DNA from: Diphasiastrum complanatum
Taxonomy: Eukaryota; Streptophyta; Lycopodiopsida; Lycopodiales; Lycopodiaceae
Assembly: GCA_029204225.1 (NCBI GenBank)
Contig: CM055099.1
Location: forward strand, 53,270,231 to 53,334,230
Direction: 5' to 3'
Length of the DNA stretch: 64,000 bases
Positions within the stretch are counted from its first letter, which is position 1. Every line of letters begins with the position of its first letter. The notes below the pieces were generated by a model. The model was not told where the DNA came from, did no database searches, and saw only the letters and a list, made by a program, of their open reading frames with translations. The translations under genes were made by a program, and so were the position numbers. Shown here one piece after another: positions 47,007 through 58,934 of the stretch.

Positions 47007-48251
47007 CCTGGTGGCTTGAATCACCGGACAAGAACAGAGAGCTACGAATTCATGACGGTTTGTTGGCTAGGAAGCACAAACTTGAGTTTGTGGAGATTCG
47101 TGGAATAGCTCAAAACTGTAAGAAGATTCAGAGGCAGGGGATTGTCAACGGAATCAGAGGGCAAGCAAAAAGTGAAGCTGAAAATCTTCTGAAGGGTTGC
47201 TTGGCATGTGATTGGTTTGAATCCAATTGAACACTGTTTGAAGAGCGGTTTGGAGCAAAACATTGCTTGCTATAGGGCAACCTCGGCCAGATAGGAGCTG
47301 CTAGTGAAAGCTTAGGAAAAGCCTGAGTAAAGCCCAATATATCCTTCTCTTCAAAGCTGCTAGGGTTTCAAAGTGCAAAATCGTGGATATCTCCTTGTAG
47401 GAGGACTTTTTCAGAGCTATAAGTTCTGAGGAAGGGCGCCCTAGTAAGGAGAATCAACCTGTAAGAGGCCGTGGAAGGCCGTGGATCAGATAGAGAGCTG
47501 GATCACGATTAGCAGCTAGAAAACCAGTGAGAAAGCCATAGCCAGGAGAGCTTGGAGAGCGAAGGAGGCAGACAGACCTCGCGTGCGCCCAGTCGCGCAA
47601 CTACCATAGCGTTTGGAGGGGTCTAGTGCTTGCAAGGAATCCATTTCAGTGTCCACAAGGAACCTTGACCAGCGGATCATGTCTATTGAAGATCTATGAT
47701 GGAAAATGGAGGAATATAGGCCGCAGGATCAAGGGCCACCGTTGGGATGCATGTGAAAAAGCTTGAAGGGGTCTGAAGTGCAAAGTGTATTGCAGCTTCA
47801 TTAAAAATTTTCAATCTGAAGAAAAATTGTTGGGTCCCAAGTTTTTGAAGGGTGAAGTTTTTTCACACTGAAGAAACAGTTAAAAAACCCAAATTGCCCT
47901 TATTTTCACCTCCTTTAGCCTATTTTGGCCAAACGAAAGGCTATAGCCTCCAAACGAAGGGCACCCTAACTGTACCTGCAAGTACGATACACCAAAACAG
48001 AGTGATTGCCATAGAGAAAGGGTTCAAAGCACGCCAGAAGTGATTTCACCACTCCACTGGGCAGGTAGTTGGTAGTTGGTGATGAGAAGCATTTTGGAAA
48101 GCGACGCCAGTTTGGCTTTCAATTTGGCAAAAGAGCGGCGAGTGGCCTAGTAAGCCAAAAAATTGCAGGTCATTATTTGTGATTTCTGACATCACGATTG
48201 GCTTCGACATACGTTTTATAGAATATAGGTGGAGTTTCAAGTAGTTTGGAG
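47007..48251 (+). other. I 5' leader
   Basis: About 1.25 kb without a recognisable gene, unusually long for copia. Downstream of the right LTR, 53130-53240 has weak resemblance to 47740-47830. Confidence 0.6.
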
Positions 48252-48866
48252 ATGGCAAACATCAGTGAGACAATTTTGGGCGATGCAAGCAAACTTGATG
48301 GGGCTTCTAACTACAACATCTGGAAATTCAAAATGAGGAGAATTTTGATGGAGAAAGAGTTATGGGAGATTGTGGCAGGTATTGAAATCCGACCAAATAC
48401 CACTCCAGGTGATATGAGGGCCTTTGATAAAAAGGTGTAGAGAGCATTGTCCTTAATCAATCTTTCAGTGAAAGACCATGTAATCACTCATATAAGTGAT
48501 GCCACGACGGCTAGGGAAACTTGGGAAGCTCTTAGAATGCAATTTCAAACTTGAAATCCAGCTCGGGCCATGTTCTTGAAGTCGAGATTGAACACAGTAA
48601 GGATGGAAGAAAGTGAATCATTGGGATCTTTCTTCACAAGGATAAAGGAGCTGAGAGATCAACTTGTGGCGATTGGAGAACCAATCAGGGATGTTGAATT
48701 GGTACATACCACAATGAGAGGTGTCTCAGAAGGGCTACAGATGTCTGTGAGCGGCATTGCTTCGAGGGAGAGATTGTCTACTTTTGAAGACTTCCACGGA
48801 ATCATGTTGCAGGAAGAGCAGCGTCATGAAGTGGTGAAGTCAAGGAAAACCCCATAGGAGGATCAA
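48252..48866 (+). pseudogene. I gag, N-terminal part
   Basis: Starts MANISETILGDASKLDGASN and has the copia gag core (YNIWKFKMRRIL). Three single-codon stops interrupt one otherwise open frame: TAG near 48438, TGA near 48552 and TAG near 48856. Capsid motifs continue across them (LKSRLNTVRMEESESLGSFF, IKELRDQL). The zinc knuckle is encoded further on, at the beginning of the next long frame. Confidence 0.88.
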
Positions 48867-48869
48867 GCC

Positions 48870-51152
48870 TTGCTTGCTAAAGGCAAGCAGAAAGGATGGA
48901 AAAGGGTTCCCAAAAAATCCAAGGATGATGATGACGAGGGAGAGTCGTCATCCAAAGAGAAAAAGAAGAAGAAAGACAAATGTTACTATTGCCACAAACC
49001 GGGTCATTGGGCACGCGAATGTTACAAGATGAAAGCGAACATAAAGGCAGGAAAAGTGACTCAACAAGGAAACATTGCCAAAGATGATGGAGAAGATGAC
49101 GAGACAAGTGTCTTCTCATCGGCATTGGCATCCCAAGTTGATGATGGTGCCAGATGGTTCATAGATTTAGGTGCCACAAGGCATATGACCAGGAAACGTG
49201 ATTGGTTTGAGAAATTCTCACCAATCCATGATGGGGATAAGTTCAGTCAAACCAATGGGAAAGAATGCCAAATACAGGGTGTGGACAATGTACCTGTACA
49301 ATTTTCTGATGGTAAAATCAAGAACATCCCTAATGTGCTTTATGTTTCTGGACTCAAAAAGAGTTTGCTTTATGTTGGTGTAATGGCAAATCAACATTTT
49401 AAGGTTGAATTTGTCAAGGATGGTTGCCTTATGAGGGATATAAACCACAATTATAAAGTGGTGGCGAAGGGTTATAGAGATAGTAACTGTGGCCTTTATA
49501 AATTGGATGCTGCAAAACCAGGAGAATATGATTTGGCTATCTCAACAGCATCTCAATCTGAGTTGTGGCACAGAAGACTTGGTCATTTGAACTATGGGAG
49601 CTTGAGATTGATGGCGAAGCTGAAGATGGTAATAGGGTTACCGGCATTGCAGAATGATCATCATGCAATATGTGAAAGATGTGTCATGGGAAAGCATCAC
49701 AGGAAGACATTCAAGAAAGGTGGAGCTGCAAGAGCTAAGAAACCGCTGGAACTTATTCATAGCAACCTGTGTGGCCCAATGAAGACCATGTCATTGGAAA
49801 AAGCATATTATTTTATGACTTTCATAGATGATTACTCAAGGAGGACATGGATTTATTTCTTGAAGAAGAAATCTGATGCTTTTGCTCGCTTCAAGGAGTT
49901 CAAGACTTTGGTAGAGAACCAACTGGATGCACGCATCAAAGTGCTAAGATCTGATAGAGGGGGCAAATACAAATCTGATGATTTTGAGGACTTTTGCAAG
50001 GAACATGGCATCAAAAGACAATTCACACAGTCACACACGTCGCATAGTAATGGTGTAGCTGAAAGGAAAAACAGGACTATTATGGAGAGTGCACGCTCCA
50101 TGATGAAGCACATAGGCTTGATCGATTCGCTTTGGTCGGAAGCGTGCAGTGCAGCAACATTCTTGCAAAATAGGAGCCCTACATTTGCGGTTCCAAATCT
50201 GACTCCTGAAGAAGCATTTACTGGAATAAAGCCAAAAATCGACAAGTTTCGTGTCATTGGATGTAAGGCCTATGTACATGTGCCAAAGGAGGAGCGAAAG
50301 AAACTTGATGCCAAAGCAATCAAGTGTATCTTCGTCGGTTATGATGAAAGAATGAAAGCTTACAGATGTTTTGATCTTGTAATGAACAAGATTGACATTA
50401 GCAAAGAAGTGATCTTTGATGAAACGCATAGGTATGAAGATGAAGACCATGCAAGTGATGAAAGCATCAAGAGACTTCCCTTAATTTTGGAGGAAGAAGA
50501 TGAAGAAGATGCTCCACAAGATGATGCACGTGAAGACGAGAGTCAAGAGGGCGAGTATGAAAGAACAACACCTATTCAAGAGCCTAGGGGGAGGTACTTG
50601 CCAATAGGAGCAATAAAGGAGAAACCGGTCGGAAGTAAGAGACATTACTTGGACACTCCTTGGGATACATACTCTCCACGTAGTGTATCACCTGAATCTA
50701 AGATACCAAAATGGTATGAAAAGATCATGAAGGATGCAAAGTTAAATCAAATAGGATCTAGCACACAAAGTGAAGTGAGAAGACCAACAAGGGAAAGGAA
50801 GTCTCCTGATCGTTATCATGTGAACTATGCCCTAATGAGTGACATTTTGAAGTGTCGAGAGCCATCAACCTTTGATGAGGGAAAAGATCACAAAGAGTGG
50901 CAAAGGGCAATGGAAGAGGAGATAGAATCCATCCACAGGCATGATACATGGGAGTTGGTTGATCTACCACTTGGAAAGAAACCCATTGACAACAAATGGG
51001 TGTTTAGAACAAAGTTTCATGCGGATGGCACAATAGCAAAGTATAAGGCATGCCTAGTAGTGAAGGGTTATGAGCAAAGCAAAGGAATTGACCATGAAGA
51101 GACATTTGCTCTGTGGCTAAGTGGACTACGCTACGCCTTATCATTGCCTTAG
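48870..51152 (+). pseudogene. I: nucleocapsid, protease, integrase, start of RT
   Basis: Open frame of 760 codons. Zinc knuckle CYYCHKPGHWARECYK near residues 38-53. Protease WFIDLGATRHMT (DSGA reads DLGA, so catalysis is doubtful) to LYVSGLKKSLLYVG. Pre-integrase LWHRRLGHLNYGS and CERCVMGK. Integrase with LIHSNLCGPM, FIDDYSRRTW, LRSDRGGKY and AERKNRTIMES, keeping the D, D, E residues. C-terminal integrase GCKAYVHVPKEERKKLD. Acidic linker. RT begins with NKWVFRTKF and GIDHEETFA. A one-base deletion near 51112 shifts the frame, and the product ends at 51152. Close in style to the plant Tork/Retrofit-type copia pol. Confidence 0.93.
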
Positions 51153-52362
51153 CATCTCGTTTTGGGTGGAAGATCCATCAAATGGATGTGAAGTCTGCAT
51201 TTTTGAATGGTGACTTAGAGGAAGAAGTTTACATGGTCCAACCGTAGGGCTTTATGGCAAAAGGGCAAGAACTGAAGGTATGTAAACTACACAAAGCACT
51301 TTATGGCCTTAAGCAAGCGCCACGTGCATGGTATGGACGCATTGACAGTTACTTTCTTTCACATGGATTTGTAAGAACAAATTCAGATCCAAATCTTTAT
51401 GTTCTTATAAATGATGACAGCATTGCCTTGAGTGTACTTTATGTTGACGATATCATTATCACTGGCAATGATGAGGATCTCACTCGTTCTATCAAAGCCA
51501 ACTTGTGCAAGCAATTTGAGATGACAGATTTAGATCTTATGCACTATTGCTTGGGTGTCGAAGTATGGCAAACTAGCAGTGATATCATGTTATGTCAATA
51601 CAAGTATGTAGGCGAGATATTGGAGAGATTTCACATGACAGAGTGCAAACCTTCCATCACCCCTTGCGAAGCTGGTAAGACATTATCTCGTTTTGATGAT
51701 AGTGCACATGTTGATGCTACACTATTTCGTCAACTAGTTGGAAGTTTAATATATCTTATGACTACATGTCCTGATATCTGCTATGCTATAAGCTTGATTA
51801 GCCAATTCATGTCATCACCCACTATGGACCATTGGAAAGATGCAAAAAGGATTTTGAGGTATGTGAAAGGTACACCTAACCTTAGCCTAATCTACAAAAG
51901 ACAAAGTGTTTTACCTAAGTTGCAGGGTTATGTTGACGCTGATTGGACATGAAGTATAGATGATAGAATGTCAACAACAGGTTATGCCTTAAATTTTGGT
52001 AGCGGTTGTTTTTCATGGTCTAGCAAGAAGCAAGATACTATTTCTCTTTCTTCTATAGAAGCCGAATATAAAGCATTAAGTTCTGCTACCCAGGAAGCTG
52101 TTTGGCTACATAAGTTGTTATGTGAGATTGGCATGAAGCAGGTACACCCTACTGTTATTTTTTGTGACAGTCAAAGTGGAATACAAGGACAAAACATATT
52201 GAGGTAAAATATCACTTTGTGCGTGAGAAGCTACAATCTGAAAATATAAGTATTGTACACTGTTCTACGTTGTTACAAGTTGCTGATATATTTATGAAAG
52301 CTTTAAGTAAAGAAAAGTTTGAGACTTTTAGAGCCAAACTTGTCTTGGATCTGGTTATATAA
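51153..52362 (+). pseudogene. I: reverse transcriptase and RNase H
   Basis: RT continues with HQMDVKSAFLNGDLEEEVYM, a TAG at 51246, then an open frame 51254-51952: KALYGLKQAPRAWYGRID, SVLYVDDIIITGN (catalytic YVDD intact), LVGSLIYLMTTCPDI, and RNase H GYVDADWT with TGA at 51951. Next 51968-52207: TTGYALNFGSG, SLSSIEAEYKALS. A deletion of about 39 nt near 52190 removes the RTKH-proximal part, and the frame then resumes as VKYHFVREKLQSEN, VADIFMKALSKEKF to a stop near 52362. Lesions are few and independent. Confidence 0.92.
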
Positions 52363-52453
52363 AAAGCCTTCACTTGTAATACTATCATGGAGGTATGTTC
52401 CATGAATAGAGTAAACTCTAAATTAAAGAGAGACGTTGATCATTGAGGGAGAG

Positions 52454-52710
52454 AGTTAAAATAACAATGATCAACTTATACAATGCTTTCTTATTTCGAC
52501 GGCACCACGTGTGCTTAGTTCTAGAATAATCGGGCCGTCTTTCTTTTACGAGCCCTTTGAATGCTTTTAAAAAACTTTATCTTTGTACTTGTAAGTCAGT
52601 TGAATATACAATCTGTGGAGAGCAATTCTGTTGTCTTGTCTTGTTGCACTTGATGTTGTGTTGAGGTGATGATTGATCCGGTCGAGTGTTTAAACTGTTC
52701 TTTCTTAACT
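52454..52710 (+). repeat. 3' LTR of I
   Basis: 257 bp, preceded by a purine tract GAGGGAGAG. Longer than the 5' copy by a 20-bp TTGTC-rich stretch near 52635. Confidence 0.86.
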
Positions 52711-52715
52711 TAAAG

Positions 52716-54135
52716 ATGTTGTGTAATGCTGGTTCTTGTCAAAAAAAGACATAGAAACTCCAAGCAAGGGCTTGTAACTGGAAAAAACACCAATCTCTCC
52801 CAAAAGATACATCTTTTGAATGTTGTAAATTCATACAATAGGGTGCTTAAGAATTTAAAAGATATTCCAACCAACCGTGCTTGTTGGCCATGGATAGACC
52901 AGTGAGTAGGAGTTTGCTTCAAGCGGCTGCCATAGCCAAAAACTTGGAAGGAGGAGCAAAACCTAAGTAAAGAGGAGAGAGAGACGCGACGATGCATGGC
53001 CAACTAGTGAATCTAGCTAGTGGCCTGAGGTGTCTAGTGTATTGTAGAGCAAGTGGTGGCACTCAAACTTGTAGATGACTACCAGATCAAGATTGCTAAA
53101 GATCGATGGTTGATGATGAAAGGATCTATGTTGTTGGCCAACTTATAACCATCAGATTTGCAAAGATCCACTCTAAATTTCAATGAAAGGGCCCGAAGTG
53201 TATGACACGCTTCAATTTTTTAAAAAAATCTCAAAATGAAATAGGAGTTGGGGAGTGACAGTTGATACTTTGGCAAGTGATCAAGTGAACTGCATGGTTA
53301 TATGCACAATGGTCTCTAGGTTGGCATCACATGTTGTTGTTTTTATCCACCATTATTTGGTAATCAGGATACAAGTTTGTTGGTTAGATCTAGTTGGAGT
53401 CTAGTTGCACTACAAGTGGACAGATTCTTGGGGAGCTATCAGTGGGTGGATACTTAGTGATTAGATGGTATATGGTACAAGGTTCTATTGGAGCTATCCT
53501 ACCTGATATGCTACAGGATCGTGGGTGAGTTGATCATCATGATGGTTGGATCTAGTTTGCATTTGCTTTGCTTTGGTTGATATGATGGATATAGTGGCGA
53601 GATAGGCTCCTTTGTAGGAGGCCTATGTACTGGTCAAACATGGGAAGTTGAGCCTATATGTGGGTTGGATCAGAGTTGACAACATCAAACATGGGAAGTT
53701 GAACCTACATGGGATGTAGGAGAGGCAAATCATCATCAGTATCTCTAAGAGACCGGCGAGCTACTCAGGTATAGCCTATGGTGAGATTTGTGTATATTAA
53801 TTCATTGAGTCCTTGGTAGACTCTTGTGCTTGGAGCATGGGGAATGGATGGGGATCAGCTTTTCGGGACTTATTGGACAAGATGTTAGGGCAAAGTGACT
53901 TGGAGCATGGCTTTGTTTGGGAGATACATCAGAGATGAGGCTTGGAGCGCTCCTTGGATCGATGGTTGATCTCAGATGATGTATGGCGACATCTAGTTGG
54001 ATATGCTTGGACGTGAGGATATCCTAGTTACAGGCATGAGGCCATTATTGAGGACCTGATTTGGTAACCAATGGTGTAGTAACGGATCTATAGGTGGCAC
54101 ATGTGTTGGTACGACATGGTAGCACTTATGGGCAT
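52716..54135. other. Unassigned sequence
   Basis: No recognised gene. The first 500 bp are weakly similar in composition and short words to the leader of element I. The rest is G/T-rich on plus with no reading frame of note. Confidence 0.45.
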
Positions 54136-54139
54136 GCCC

Positions 54140-54769
54140 TTCTCCTGTTGTTCGTGCATTAGCTGCCTTCTGCCCATTGGATAGTGCCTTCATGCTGCAG
54201 GCCTTCGCCTTTTGCTTAAAGACCCTTTTTAAGATTTTAAGGGCAATGTCATCTTTTTAGGGGCACCTTCGCTGTTTCAAGGGCACATAAGAGCACCTTC
54301 GCTTTTTTCTGAAAAAGGCAAAAGCCCGAAGGTAGGCCTGCAAATATTTTTAAGGCATTTGAGAGACAATGTTGCCTTTTTCCAAAGGGCGAAAAATGCA
54401 AAGGTTGGGCCAGAAAATTTTTCTAAGGCATTGGAGACATTGTGTCACATTTTTTTCGAAGGGTGAAAAATGCAAAGGTTGGGCCAGAAAATTTTTCCAA
54501 GGCATTGGAGACAGTGTGTCTCTTTTTTTGCAAAAATGCGAAAAACGCGATAGTGTCGACAAATGTTGCCAGAATTATTTTCTTAGTGTTTTAGGCCTAG
54601 GGATGAATTTTTCTCATGACCCAAAAATGCGAACTGTGTGACAAAACAATTCAAAAATGCACACTGTGTGAAACATAGTTCAAAATGCACAGTTGCTAAA
54701 AACAGCAAAGAAAAAAACTAAGGAAAAATGCTAAGGCTTTGAAAGATAGGAACTAGTAGTTTCTTCAGC
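54140..54769 (-). repeat. Family C 3' LTR (C2)
   Basis: Homologous to 21075-21712, with the same CAGTGCCTTCATG start region, internal repeats and end before a polypurine tract (minus TTTGAGAGGGAGC). A tandem pair of about 75 bp lies at 54395-54545 (GAAGGGTGAAAAATGCAAAG repeated). Confidence 0.8.
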
Positions 54770-54774
54770 TCCCT

Positions 54775-55140
54775 CTCAAAGCTGGTATTTTTCTGATTTC
54801 TAAGCTTGCACGCTCCTTCTCAAAAATTGTCTTGTCAAGAGACTTCGTAAATATATTAGCCACCATCTGCTTCGTTGGAATAAACTCGATCTTCAGCTTG
54901 TCTTTTTCTCAACCAGATCTCTTATCAGATGATATCTGATAGCAATGTGTTTCGTTCTGGAATGAAACACTGGATCCTTCGTCAGATGAATGGCAGATGT
55001 ATTATCCATGAATAGTAGCAGCGGCTTGTTGGAGTTCTCTCCCAGTCCGTCAAGGAACCGCTTGAGCCATGCAAGCTCGTTCGCCATCTTGGCTGCTGCA
55101 ACATATTCAGCTTTGTAGGATGTTTGTGCAGTTGTTGAAA
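54775..55140 (-). pseudogene. C2 RNase H, end of pol
   Basis: The minus strand reads MANELAWLKRFLDGLGENSN, MDNTSAIHLTKDPVFHSRTK, HIAIRYHLIRDLVE. This is the copia RNase H C-terminal half, closely matching C1. The last 40 codons are frameshifted near 54905. RT is missing upstream: the sequence changes strand at about 55145. Confidence 0.86.
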
Positions 55141-55159
55141 ATGAAAAATCATATATCTT

Positions 55160-55950
55160 GACTATAGGCTTGTCACGAAGTTTTTTCTATGTGAGGTTGT
55201 TGTTTCATATTGTAAATGCCAAATTTGGCCTAGAAGGAGCTCGAGCTACATGGGTTCTTGTTATGTCCATGACCAGTACATAAGACACAGTATACTCCTA
55301 GTCTTGGATACACGGTACTCCAGTGAAACAAGCTGTTAAAATTCAACTCCAATACTTGCTTTATCAAGAAAGATGATGAGATCCTAGCTAATGGATCTAG
55401 ATATGGTGGTATCTTCAAGTTGAATTCTTCTGAGACTGCAAAATTTTGTGAAATTGCTCTTATGTCTAAGGAGGAGTTATGGCATAAGTCTATGCTTTCT
55501 ATGATCAAGAATGATAAGGCTATTGGCCTTCCAAGATCACTTTCCAAAGATATCAAGCCTTGTGAGGCTTTTGCTATTGCAAAATCACATAGAAATCCAT
55601 ATCAAAAGTCTTTTATTAAGACTTCTCATCCTTTGGAATTAATTTACTCGGATGTTCATTTTTCTTCCTCAAAAAGTATTGGTGATGCAACTTGTTTTGT
55701 TACCTCCATTGATGATTTTACAAGATATACTTGGTTGTACTTACTTTCTTCAAAAGCTATGGTATTTGATTACTTCCTAGTCTTCAAAGCTTATGTTGAG
55801 AAACATTTTTCTTTCAAAGTTAAAGCTTTAAGATGTGATGGAGGAGGTGAATACATCTCCAACAAGTTCTATGATTATTGTGAGGTTCAAGGGATTAAGA
55901 GAGAGTTTTCTTGTGCTTATTCTCCATCTCAAAATGGAGTTGCTGAATGA
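55160..55950 (+). pseudogene. Copia pre-integrase and integrase core, plus strand
   Basis: FKLNSSETAKFCEI (pre-integrase), CEAFAIAKSHRNP (CEACAIGK-type), LELIYSDVHFSS, SIDDFTRYTWLYLL, ALRCDGGGEYIS and SPSQNGVAE, which keeps the D, D and E of the integrase core with moderate changes. The frame is open from about 55420 to 55950 and stops exactly at the motif E, where sequence on the opposite strand begins. Probably part of a plus-strand family C-like element. Confidence 0.87.
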
Positions 55951-56310
55951 TAGGAGAATCCTTTTGAGAATCTTTGATCTCAGCCTCCTCAAAGATGAAT
56001 TTTTGATTCTCATGTCATCCCTACTCTCAATTGTAACTGAGGTAGAGGGAACATAGATTCTGTAAGCCTTCTTGTTGGATGAGTATCCAACCATGATCCC
56101 TTTGACTGAATTTGAATCATCTCTTTTCCTTGTTTCCAAGGGTACATGAACAAAGGAAGCACATCCAAAAACTCTAAGGTGATCAACCTTAGGTTTCTTC
56201 TTAAACAAGACTTCGTATGGTGATCTTCCTACAAGTGCATTGTGAGGTAATCTATTGCACAAATAGTTTCTTCTTCCCAATATTCAATAGGCAAAGAAGC
56301 TTCAACTCGG
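55951..56310 (-). pseudogene. Copia integrase C-terminal part, inverted
   Basis: The minus strand reads CNRLPHNALVGRSPYEVLF, then HLRVFGCASFVHVP and GIMVGYSSNKKAYRIY. These are the domains that should follow 55950 on the plus strand, so this block has been turned round relative to its neighbour. One frameshift near 56275. Confidence 0.86.
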
Positions 56311-57471
56311 ATTTCTTTATCACATTCACATAGAGATCGATTCATTCGTGTTGGTTTGCATGAGTGTGTGTGGGCTTGCATGTTACCTTGTCAAGGGGGT
56401 CTAGATCTGAGTCGGAGTTGTATGTGTTTATGCATTTGCTACATCAAAAACAAAATAGTCATTTGATATGCTCTTTGACTTGTCATTATGTCTACTAGTT
56501 GTCTATCTGGTGAGGGTATAATGGTGGCAGTAAGATTTCCACAGGTTGAGCCTCAGTCGCTCACTTATGTCAGCTTTCAGTTTTGTGCTTGTAAGTGTCT
56601 GATAGGACGTCAGCCTATCTAGATGGAGGATGTAAGTCTCGTGGTGGCAGTGGGATCTCCTTAGTTTGATCCATGTCGCTCATGTGGTACACTTGTGTTT
56701 CAAGTTGGATGGGGATGAGTCAGTTGGTTGAGAGTGTGATAGACTCTCTATGTGAGCATCGTGTGTGCATGATACTTTGTGAGTGAAACCTGGTGGTTTG
56801 TTGGTGACAGGTGTGCTTGAGTGAGTCAAGTACAGGGTAGCAGGACATGCACAACATCTTTTGGATACTCCAGACATTGCTACAGTTTGTATTTCTTTAC
56901 TCTTATCACATTTGAGCTTAAGGGAGAGAGTTAAAAATCAGAGTTAATTTGATATACATTTTATAAACTTCAAATGTGATATTGTATTTAGTATACATTT
57001 AATTAGATTTACTGTATTTGCATTAGGGGATATTAGAACTCAAAATGGGCCCTTTGTCAAGATGTTGTTTTTGACTTCGCACACTTTCAATGCTTATGTG
57101 TCCCAATGAATGGTGTTCATCTGTGACGAACTGTAACAATAGTTGACGGACGGAAATTATATTTAACTTTCCTGTCCAAATTTTTGTAATTTTCAAGTAC
57201 CCCGCCGGTCTGAACAAACAATTGTGATTGGACCACAGTTACTGCCCAAATACTCTTATGATGCCCATCATTGTACACTCGAGGTTGATTTGACGTCAAT
57301 AGTCATAAATTGTAGTTAACTAATCCTTGTAGTTTAGGAACTTCTTGTCATTCATAGGTATACCTCTCATTTTCTTCATTCTATCTCTTATTTTGGATTT
57401 TCATTCTTAAGTTTACCTCTCAATCTCTACATTCTCTCCGTTCTCAGCTTGCGTACACATATTTTCGACTA
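56311..57471. other. Unassigned sequence, possible LTR start at 56920-56935
   Basis: No gene. TTAAGGGAGAGAGTTAAAAA at about 56918-56937 resembles the polypurine tract plus LTR start of element I (52444-52462), so an unrelated copia 3' LTR may begin here. The part after 57010 is probably the 5' flank of the following gene. Confidence 0.4.
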
Positions 57472-58328
57472 ATGGCTACACATAATCGGAGACCAAGAAA
57501 AACCATTGATGCAATAAATATTTGCAATGAAAAAAATGCAGAAGATCAATGGATACCAAGAATATATAAAAATATCAATGGATCTTGATGCATTCCTCTG
57601 CAAAAGGCTTATTTTGAAAAAGAAAAAGATCCAAAAACATATATAGAAGCTCTTGGAAAGGCAGGATGATGGATTTTAAAGTATCATCTACCGGTCAATC
57701 TATCACATAAGTTTTAGTTCAGCATGTTTTATCTTCACACTGAACTCAATATTCATGATTTGAATCCAAATGATAAAAGAAAATGCAATTGTAAGTTTCC
57801 AGATTCAATTTCTTTAGAGTTAGCATTTTCTTAAAATTATATATTTCTTGTGATGTTTTTGTTGGTTTTGCAGATTTGTATCCATCAAATTTCGTTGAAT
57901 GGCAAACAGTTCAATCGATTGTAGAAATAATCGATGTCATACATTCGGATATCGGTATTTTGCAATACAAAGGTCGTTCTGCAAAATCACTTTTAGAGTC
58001 AAAAGTTTTCTATTATGATCACACCTATTTTCTTGATAAAAATGGTTTAGTTGGTAGATTAGAGCCATATCCTCTACCAGATTTTTCGAGTGAGAATTGG
58101 ATTTCTCCCGATGCAGCAATTTCAGAAAGTTTTCGATCTATGTTATATATTGATATTCAAAGTATATTAAAATGTAGCACTGGACCAAATAATAATAGAT
58201 TAAGTTGGTATCTACCTTTTACTATTTTTGTTGATTTTTTTTTCCAAATGCAATGTTCGGAGAACGAAAACAATGTGATATATTTCTATAAAAAATTTAT
58301 GTACATGTGTTTCATCCACATCAAGTGA
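57472..58328 (+). pseudogene. Unrecognised two-exon gene, decayed
   Basis: Start ATG at 57472 (MATHNRRPRKTIDAINICNE). Exon 1 (57472-57790) is in one frame with stops at 57596, 57667 and 57715. The first two are TGA and fit CGA-to-TGA decay. An 83-bp intron (57791-57873) has consensus GTAAGT and TTTTGCAG ends, and restores the frame exactly (phase 1). Exon 2 (57874-58328) is fully open (YPSNFVEWQTVQSIVEIIDV, LPDFSSENWISPDAAISESF), about 150 codons, and ends with TGA. No family recognised. It has no transposase or pol motif. It converges on the H3/Ulp1 gene, with 19 bp between the stop codons. Confidence 0.6.
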
Positions 58329-58777
58329 GATGAACTTTTTATCATTATCAACTATCTATGATCTCTAAATCCATTTCTCCAGTTGGAAGTAGCTTGGGTG
58401 GAGAACACTTTGCCACTGCAACTGGATATGAATTTTCGATCACAAGCTTTATGGTCTCCTGCCTGAAGTGCATTATCTCCATTGGGGAGACCTTCGGACA
58501 TTTAAACTGAAAAAAATATAAACACAATTAAATGTTATTAATCAAAAATAGTTATTAGGAATTTAATCATGAAAAGGAAAACAAAAACACAATTAAATGT
58601 TATTAATCGAAGATTATCTCTTCTAGATTAGGAAGTTCATCTTGTAGTGCAAGCCAGTTGAAAAAAGTGTTTGGCATTGCATATTATATACCAACCACAG
58701 TTGATAGAATCAACCTGCTGGGAGGACTGCAGTATCCAATATAAACAAAAGTTAGTAATAAAATTTTAACATTATGA

Positions 58778-58847
58778 AATATCGGATCAACGCGCAGGAT
58801 GTTATAATAAAATTTTCAACAGAATGAGTACGCGTCGAACCGATATC
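58778..58847. repeat. Inverted-arm unit 1 (intron 2)
   Basis: 70 bp: left arm AATATCGGATCAACGCGCA, unrelated spacer of about 33 bp, right arm CGTCGAACCGATATC. The arms are near-complementary (AATATCGG / CCGATATT). It lies within intron 2 of the H3/Ulp1 gene. Confidence 0.85.
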
Positions 58848-58863
58848 CAAAAAATATTATTTG

Positions 58864-58934
58864 AATATCGGATCAGCACGCACGATATAAAAATAAACCA
58901 AACAACAACTACAAGGGCCCGTCGAACCGATATT
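58864..58934. repeat. Inverted-arm unit 2 (intron 2)
   Basis: 71 bp: AATATCGGATCAGCACGCA, different spacer, CGTCGAACCGATATT. It is 16 bp from unit 1 in the same orientation and ends 12 bp from the donor of intron 2. Confidence 0.85.

Larger units (their letters stand above)
46759..52710 (+). mobile_element. Nearly full-length copia element I
   Basis: LTRs at 46759-46993 and 52454-52710, PBS, long leader, gag, protease, integrase, RT and RNase H all on the plus strand in copia order. Flanking GAAAG (46754-46758) and TAAAG (52711-52715) would be a 5-bp TSD with one mismatch. About half a dozen point lesions, one small RNase H deletion and no nested insertion make it the most complete autonomous-type element in the window. 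Confidence 0.92.

Noticed and set aside
52710-53003. 97-codon minus-strand open frame
   Set aside because: No family resemblance. It begins in the LTR end of I and probably overlaps leader-like DNA.
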